A stretch of DNA of 7,001 nt from Acidobacteriaceae bacterium (lineage in GTDB: Bacteria > Acidobacteriota > Terriglobia > Terriglobales > Acidobacteriaceae): contig PMCH01000251.1 in the NCBI GenBank assembly GCA_003154055.1, positions 3,216-10,216 of the forward strand, given 5' to 3'. Positions 6,172 through 7,001 of this stretch are shown piece by piece. The translations under genes and the position numbers were made by a program. The notes beneath the pieces are model-generated. The model saw nothing but the letters and a program-made list of their open reading frames with translations, did not search any database and was not told where the DNA came from. Every line of letters begins with the position of its first letter. Within the stretch, counting starts at the first letter, position 1.

Positions 6172-6204
6172 GATTGCAGAGGTTAGAGGTCAGATTGCAG
6201 AGGT
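6172..6204. repeat. direct repeat GATTGCAGAGGT (two copies)
   Basis: GATTGCAGAGGT occurs at 6172-6183 and again at 6193-6204, 21 bases apart, and a third copy lies inverted at 6233-6244. The smaller word AGAGGT appears at 6178, 6185 and 6199. This layering suggests that the neighbouring inverted repeat was built from, or duplicated, a short sequence unit. Confidence 0.75.
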
Positions 6205-6258
6205 GAGGCACTCACCGCCTCGGGCGGTTTTCACCTCTGCAATCTGACCTCTAACCTC
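6179..6258. repeat. nested palindrome: perfect 28-bp inverted repeat with inner hairpin
   Basis: Bases 6179-6206 are the exact reverse complement of 6231-6258 (28 of 28 pairs). The 24-base loop contains a second hairpin, ACCGCC (6214-6219), loop TCG, GGCGGT (6223-6228), followed on the plus strand by TTTT at 6228-6231. The element starts 5 bases after the rimO stop and ends 13 bases before the yacG start, so it fills the gap between two genes that otherwise look like one operon. In minus-strand RNA it would fold into a very stable stem directly in front of yacG. Without a T run on that strand it is not a standard terminator. It could be a dispersed intergenic repeat, a processing or attenuation structure, or a plus-strand terminator, although no plus-strand gene precedes it. 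Confidence 0.95.
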
Positions 6259-6263
6259 CGACC

Positions 6264-7001
6264 TTAAATAATTGCCGCGACCAGATCATAGTCGTGCGCT
6301 TCGGTGATGCGACAGCGATAAAACTCGCCTTCATTCGGCGGCGCTCCCTCAGGATAGTCGTTGACGAAGACTTTGCCGTCAATTTCCGGCGCATGCATCG
6401 CGGTGCGGCCTTCGAGCAGAAGGTCGCTTTCCTCGGAGGTCCCCATGAGAAGCAGATCAAACTCCTTCCCGACCAGCGCCTTCTTCCTGGCACGGCTGAC
6501 TTTTTTCTGGATCGCCATCAGCGACTTCCGGCGGCGTTCGATCTCCCGGGTCGAGAGTTTCTTCTCCTGATCGAAAGCGCCGGCGCCTTGCTGGTCGGAG
6601 TAACCGAAAGCGCCCATCCAGTCGAATTCGGCCGCTTTCACAAACTCAGAAAGCTCATGGAATTCTTTCTCGGTCTCTCCAGGGAAGCCGACAATGAACG
6701 ACGTCCGCAGGGTTACACCCGGAATTACGTGGCGCATTTTCTCGATCGAGCGCAGGAACAGATCGGCGCCGCCGCCACGTTTCATCCGCTTCAGAACCGA
6801 GGCGGAAGCGTGTTGCAACGGGACATCGACATAGGAACAGATGTTGTCGTGGGCGGCGATGGTTTCGAGCAGACGGCCGGTGATCTTGTTGGGATAGGCG
6901 TACAGGAATCGGACCCAACGCAGACCTTCGACAGCGGCCAATTTCTCGAGCAGCAATGCCAAGCCGTCTTTCAAGCCCAGATCTTCGCCGTAGCAGGTCG
7001 T
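6264..7001 (-). CDS. rimO: ribosomal protein S12 methylthiotransferase RimO (N-terminus outside window)
   Basis: The last 245 residues of a radical-SAM methylthiotransferase are visible; the frame runs off the right edge without a start. RimO adds a methylthio group to the beta-carbon of a conserved Asp of ribosomal protein S12. Visible parts begin with TTCYGEDLG (the DTTxYGxD region), then RFLYAYPNKIT, YVDVPLQHASASVLKRMKR and TLRTSFIVGFPGET of the radical-SAM barrel, GYSDQQGAGAF, then a TRAM domain (LLLEGRTAMHAPEIDGKVFVND and the ending ITEAHDYDLVAAII). EGR..xQAPEIDG and ITEAHDYDL distinguish RimO from MiaB. The N-terminal UPF0004 domain and the CxxxCxxC cluster motif lie outside, so their integrity is unknown. 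An internal TTG at 6974 is not the start. The gene leads the minus-strand cluster, followed after 98 bases by yacG. Confidence 0.95.
   Translation of the reverse strand, partial: TTCYGEDLGLKDGLALLLEKLAAVEGLRWVRFLYAYPNKITGRLLETIAAHDNICSYVDVPLQHASASVLKRMKRGGGADLFLRSIEKMRHVIPGVTLRTSFIVGFPGETEKEFHELSEFVKAAEFDWMGAFGYSDQQGAGAFDQEKKLSTREIERRRKSLMAIQKKVSRARKKALVGKEFDLLLMGTSEESDLLLEGRTAMHAPEIDGKVFVNDYPEGAPPNEGEFYRCRITEAHDYDLVAAII

Noticed and set aside
5960..6211. In-frame upstream extension of pgpA giving a 267-residue product
   Set aside because: The extension runs through yacG in another frame and has no PgpA character. yacG is clearly the real gene there, and the ATGA overlap at 5956-5959 marks the natural pgpA start.
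6207..6231. Inner hairpin plus TTTT as an intrinsic terminator
   Set aside because: The T run follows the stem only on the plus strand, where no gene precedes it. On the minus strand, where rimO is transcribed, the stem is not followed by T residues.

Overview
The window holds nine protein genes: one complete plus-strand gene for a Complex I subunit, four overlapping plus-strand phosphosignalling genes, and a convergent minus-strand set of four genes, the last cut by the right edge. The DNA is GC-rich (roughly 60% by eye). The mix of a phytochrome-type kinase with an Rcp1-like receiver, an IPT plus NHL propeller protein, and a rimO-yacG-pgpA housekeeping cluster points to a free-living Gram-negative bacterium, most likely an acidobacterium (Acidobacteriota, Koribacter/Terriglobia-like). 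That placement is inferred from gene style, not from a marker gene.

Left part (1-858): a short non-coding leader with a degenerate inverted repeat, then nuoI (138-599), the two-cluster ferredoxin-like subunit of NADH dehydrogenase I. No other nuo gene follows it. A 259-base gap with a weak hairpin separates it from the signalling genes.

Signalling block (859-4261, plus): a soluble histidine kinase, a stand-alone Rcp1-like receiver, a hybrid receiver-kinase with an extra C-terminal domain that looks like a dead GGDEF domain, and a second stand-alone receiver. The genes overlap by 4, 35 and 11 bases, and each start carries a visible Shine-Dalgarno sequence, so they are almost certainly one translationally coupled operon. 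No member has a transmembrane segment, a recognisable sensor domain or a DNA-binding output domain. The block therefore looks like a cytoplasmic phosphorelay acting through protein-protein contacts.

Right part (4321-7001, minus; read right to left): rimO (3' part only), yacG, pgpA and an IPT/NHL beta-propeller protein, all in one direction with short gaps. Almost the whole rimO-yacG gap is an 80-base element with a perfect 28-bp inverted repeat enclosing a second GC-rich hairpin. This is the most striking non-coding structure in the window. The two gene blocks converge at 4262-4320, where no convincing terminator is visible.

No RNA genes, CRISPR arrays, insertion sequences or phage genes were recognised. 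I do not see a clearly new defence or mobile system. The best candidates for something undescribed are the output-less phosphorelay with its degenerate GGDEF tail and the nested palindrome.
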